Of a DNA stretch of 24,897 nucleotides, positions 23,801 to 24,897 are shown piece by piece. The notes under the pieces are model-generated. The model did not search any database, had not been told where the DNA came from, and saw only the letters and a list, made by a program, of their open reading frames with translations. A program made the translations under genes and the position numbers. How positions within the stretch are numbered: the stretch's first letter is position 1; each line of letters starts with the position of its first letter. Source of the DNA: CAZDYP01 sp964509505 (GTDB taxonomy: Bacteria; Chloroflexota; Anaerolineae; JACRMK01); NCBI GenBank assembly GCA_964509505.1, contig CAZDYP010000065.1:1-24897 (forward strand). Direction: 5' to 3'.

Positions 23801-24897
23801 TTGGCGATGGCACAGTCATCACCAGCACCCTGTATTTCGTCACGCACACCTACGCAAATGTTGGGGCATACACGACGCTCGTCACGGCGACCAACAGCCT
23901 TAACTCACTCACTGCCACAACGCAAGTGACCATCACCAACCTCGCGCCAATCGCCAATGCGGGCGCGAATCAGACAGTAACCGTCACCAGCGCTGTCACA
24001 CTCACGGGCGCCGCCAGCGCCGACCCCGATGGGCATACACCGTTGGTCTATCAATGGACCCAAACGGGTGGACCCAACGTCATATTGTCCGCGCCCACCA
24101 ATGTCACGGCAACATTCACCGCGCCAGCCACGCCTACGATTCTCACGTTCACGCTCGCCGTCACCGATGCGCGTGGTTTGGCTGGCGCAACGGCGGAAGT
24201 GATCATCACCGTTCGCGATGTGACGATTGCAGGGTTGCAAGCCACCAACTCCAGCACGACCACACTCGGTCAACCCACCGCATTCACTGTGACACTCGCA
24301 GCGGGCAGCAATGTTCTGTATGTTTGGAATTTTGGCGATGGTACTGTGACAGGCGCCAGCGCCGCCCTTACCACAACGCACCCTTACGCTACGACGGGCT
24401 TTTACACAGCTATCGTCACGGCGACCAATCAAACGAACAGCATCACCGCCACCACGCGCGTCACGGTGACGAATCGCGCGCCGTTGGCGACCGCGAGTCC
24501 AACGCAAACCGTCGTGGTGAACAGTGTGGTTACGCTCGACGGCAGCGGCAGCGCGGATCCCGATGGTCACACGCCACTGAGTTATCTGTGGACGCAAACG
24601 GGCGGCAACACGGTCACGCTCGCTAATCCATTCACAGCAACAACGACTTTCACTGCGCCCTCGACGCCAAGTGTGTTGACCTTCACGTTAATTGTGAGCG
24701 ATGCGTATGGTTTGCCAAGCACACCCGCGCCAGTGGTCGTAACGGTGCAGGATGTAGCGCCGACTGGCTTAAGCGCAACCAACTCCAGTCCAACGACATT
24801 AGGACAGACGACCTTGTTCACAGCCACGCTTGGCGCAGGCAGCAACGTGACATACACCTGGAACTTCGGGGATGGCAGTGTAGCAAGCGGCGCAACT
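20869..24897 (+). CDS. Second secreted beta-helix/DUF11/K319L-PKD repeat protein (partial, runs off window)
   Basis: The open frame from ATG 20869 reaches the window end (1343 codons, no stop). AAGGAG (20858-20863) lies 5 nt before the ATG. The signal peptide has core LVVTVASATLVVFAALWVLG and a likely cleavage at AQA (39-41). A beta-helix much shorter than in the upstream paralogue spans about 60-365 and ends in a choice-of-anchor-Q-like segment (FVDPNNDNYHL ... FDIGYDES). DUF11 follows (about 375-490), with no Calx-beta. Then a K319L-like domain (NAGANQ ... DPDGH ... FTAP ... VTD) and a PKD domain (FGDG, then VTATNS) alternate at least four and a half times; FGDG occurs near 22742, 23266, 23801, 24332 and 24868. 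Protein and DNA similarity to the gene before it show they are paralogues. A surface adhesion or matrix role is inferred. Whether it ends in a YLPLVxR tail lies outside the window. Confidence 0.88.
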   Translation, partial: MFRSAHTYPLATIRLVVTVASATLVVFAALWVLGAPAAAQAAASLHSEGIAGTHPERGAGHPLNSGTVSTCNENTLTNTVSGGGLVTFACSGVITLTAQIVITTNTTIDGSGQTIVLNGNNANRIFNVTAGTLTLLNLTLTNGSSGTNDGGAIYVSSGANLTISNTRIMNSSAGASNEGGGIFFDGNTLFITNSQFINNQAVSGGAVRFGSAGTGRIVNTLFARNAANPNGGAIYVGSGGDVTILHATITSPTVASGSALYISSNSGNVANITNTIITSYTTGIERAGGAVSEEYNLFFGHTQPFNSGITHGGNSITGTPAFVDPNNDNYHLSDASLAVNRGANFSVTFDIDGDTRPQQGGFDIGYDESPYSLIADVTISKNVTPSSVAPNQRLTYTIVFTNLGPQPATGVSVTDILPISLTNIVSTTSAGITRTVNGWLVANLAVNARGFITVAGIISNGLAPSSFTNLATITSAEDITTTNNSSSVDVTVFNRAPTANAGANQTATVNSAVTLTGTASSDPDGHALTAYRWEQTGGASVTLNTPDNVTTTFTAPSSPGALTFTLTVTDAFGAPSVADEKIITVTDITLSGLSATNSSTTTLGNLTTFTATLNAGSNPVYTWRFGDGATGAGNPTTHLYGATGIFTAVVTATNSINTITATTRVTITNRAPIANAGADQTTTVSSLVTLDGSASSDPDGHTPLTYLWTQSGGTAVTLNTPSNVTTTFTAPITPTTLTFTLRVTDSYGLGNVTDTVRITVTDVAIASLSATNSSTTTLGQITAFTATILAGTNVTYRWRFGDGTVSAASASPFITRVYTTTGIFTAIVTATNSINTVTSTTSVTITNLAPIADAGTDQSVNVASLVTLDGSGSADPDGHLPLTYRWTQSGGPTITLINANNVTATFTAPITPTILTFTLRVTDSRGLASTPAQVIVTSIELPLSGLSASNSSTTTLGQPTAFTATLSSGTLPSFEWNFGDGTVITSTLYFVTHTYANVGAYTTLVTATNSLNSLTATTQVTITNLAPIANAGANQTVTVTSAVTLTGAASADPDGHTPLVYQWTQTGGPNVILSAPTNVTATFTAPATPTILTFTLAVTDARGLAGATAEVIITVRDVTIAGLQATNSSTTTLGQPTAFTVTLAAGSNVLYVWNFGDGTVTGASAALTTTHPYATTGFYTAIVTATNQTNSITATTRVTVTNRAPLATASPTQTVVVNSVVTLDGSGSADPDGHTPLSYLWTQTGGNTVTLANPFTATTTFTAPSTPSVLTFTLIVSDAYGLPSTPAPVVVTVQDVAPTGLSATNSSPTTLGQTTLFTATLGAGSNVTYTWNFGDGSVASGAT
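22372..24897 (+). repeat. Tandem 525-534-nt K319L-PKD modules in gene B
   Basis: The conserved start of each module (codons for the Gly of NAGADQ or its equivalent) lies at 22372, 22897, 23431, 23962 and 24496, giving periods of 525, 534, 531 and 534 nt (175-178 residues). Recurrent DNA words such as CCAATTCTAGCACGACGACG and GACCCCGATGG show recent, recombining copies. The array continues past the window. Confidence 0.88.

Overview
The window looks like a chromosomal segment of a Chloroflexota bacterium (Anaerolineae/Chloroflexia type). This is inferred from Thr-Pro-rich linkers in a surface protein, very large secreted beta-helix/DUF11/PKD proteins, a VYLPLVVR C-terminal tail of the kind seen on Chloroflexi exported proteins, a menaquinone-type MenA domain and giant PAS/GAF sensors. 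No rRNA or phylogenetic marker is present to prove it. Nearly all genes are on the + strand.

Layout. (1) 1-360, minus strand: a partial Tic20/DUF4870-like membrane protein with tandem promoters at 435-504. (2) 541-2209: housekeeping genes fmt and lipB, separated and followed by short tandem-repeat hairpins. (3) 2308-2384: tRNA-Pro(GGG) with its own promoter and terminator. (4) 2504-3217: an exported Thr/Pro-linker protein interrupted by a 100-N assembly gap. (5) 3300-3401: a decayed C-terminal scrap of a class III cyclase, now lying in the leader of the next gene. (6) 3407-14504: a tight three-gene unit. It holds a soluble-adenylyl-cyclase-like twin cyclase/ATPase/TPR protein, a 1739-residue PAS/GAF/HD-GYP protein and, overlapping that by 4 nt, a fusion of an ABC-transporter permease with a MenA prenyltransferase. 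(7) 14505-14901: a repeat-dense intergenic region with a MITE-like element, palindromes, a 29-bp tandem repeat, a terminator and a good promoter. (8) 14902-20667 and 20869 to the window end: two adjacent, promoter-bearing paralogous secreted beta-helix proteins carrying DUF11 and alternating K319L-like/PKD domains. The second runs off the window.

How the genes work together. fmt and lipB are unrelated housekeeping functions. The 3407-14504 unit puts a predicted cyclic-AMP (or cGMP) synthase with a regulatory ATPase/TPR half directly before a predicted cyclic-di-GMP phosphodiesterase with ten sensory domains, and couples both to a membrane protein joining solute uptake and quinone prenylation. 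Two-nucleotide signalling tied to membrane or respiratory state is an inference from gene order only. The two beta-helix proteins are probably cell-surface or secreted adhesin/matrix proteins.

The most unusual thread is a set of short tandem repeats of period 7 (once 8) at six places. Three of them supply the stop codon of fmt, lipB and the cyclase gene. Three lie in frame inside coding sequence at domain linkers or within a DUF11 domain. Where they sit at gene ends they carry TGA once per unit, so a period-7 array closes all three reading frames. Where they sit inside genes they are in a stop-free orientation.
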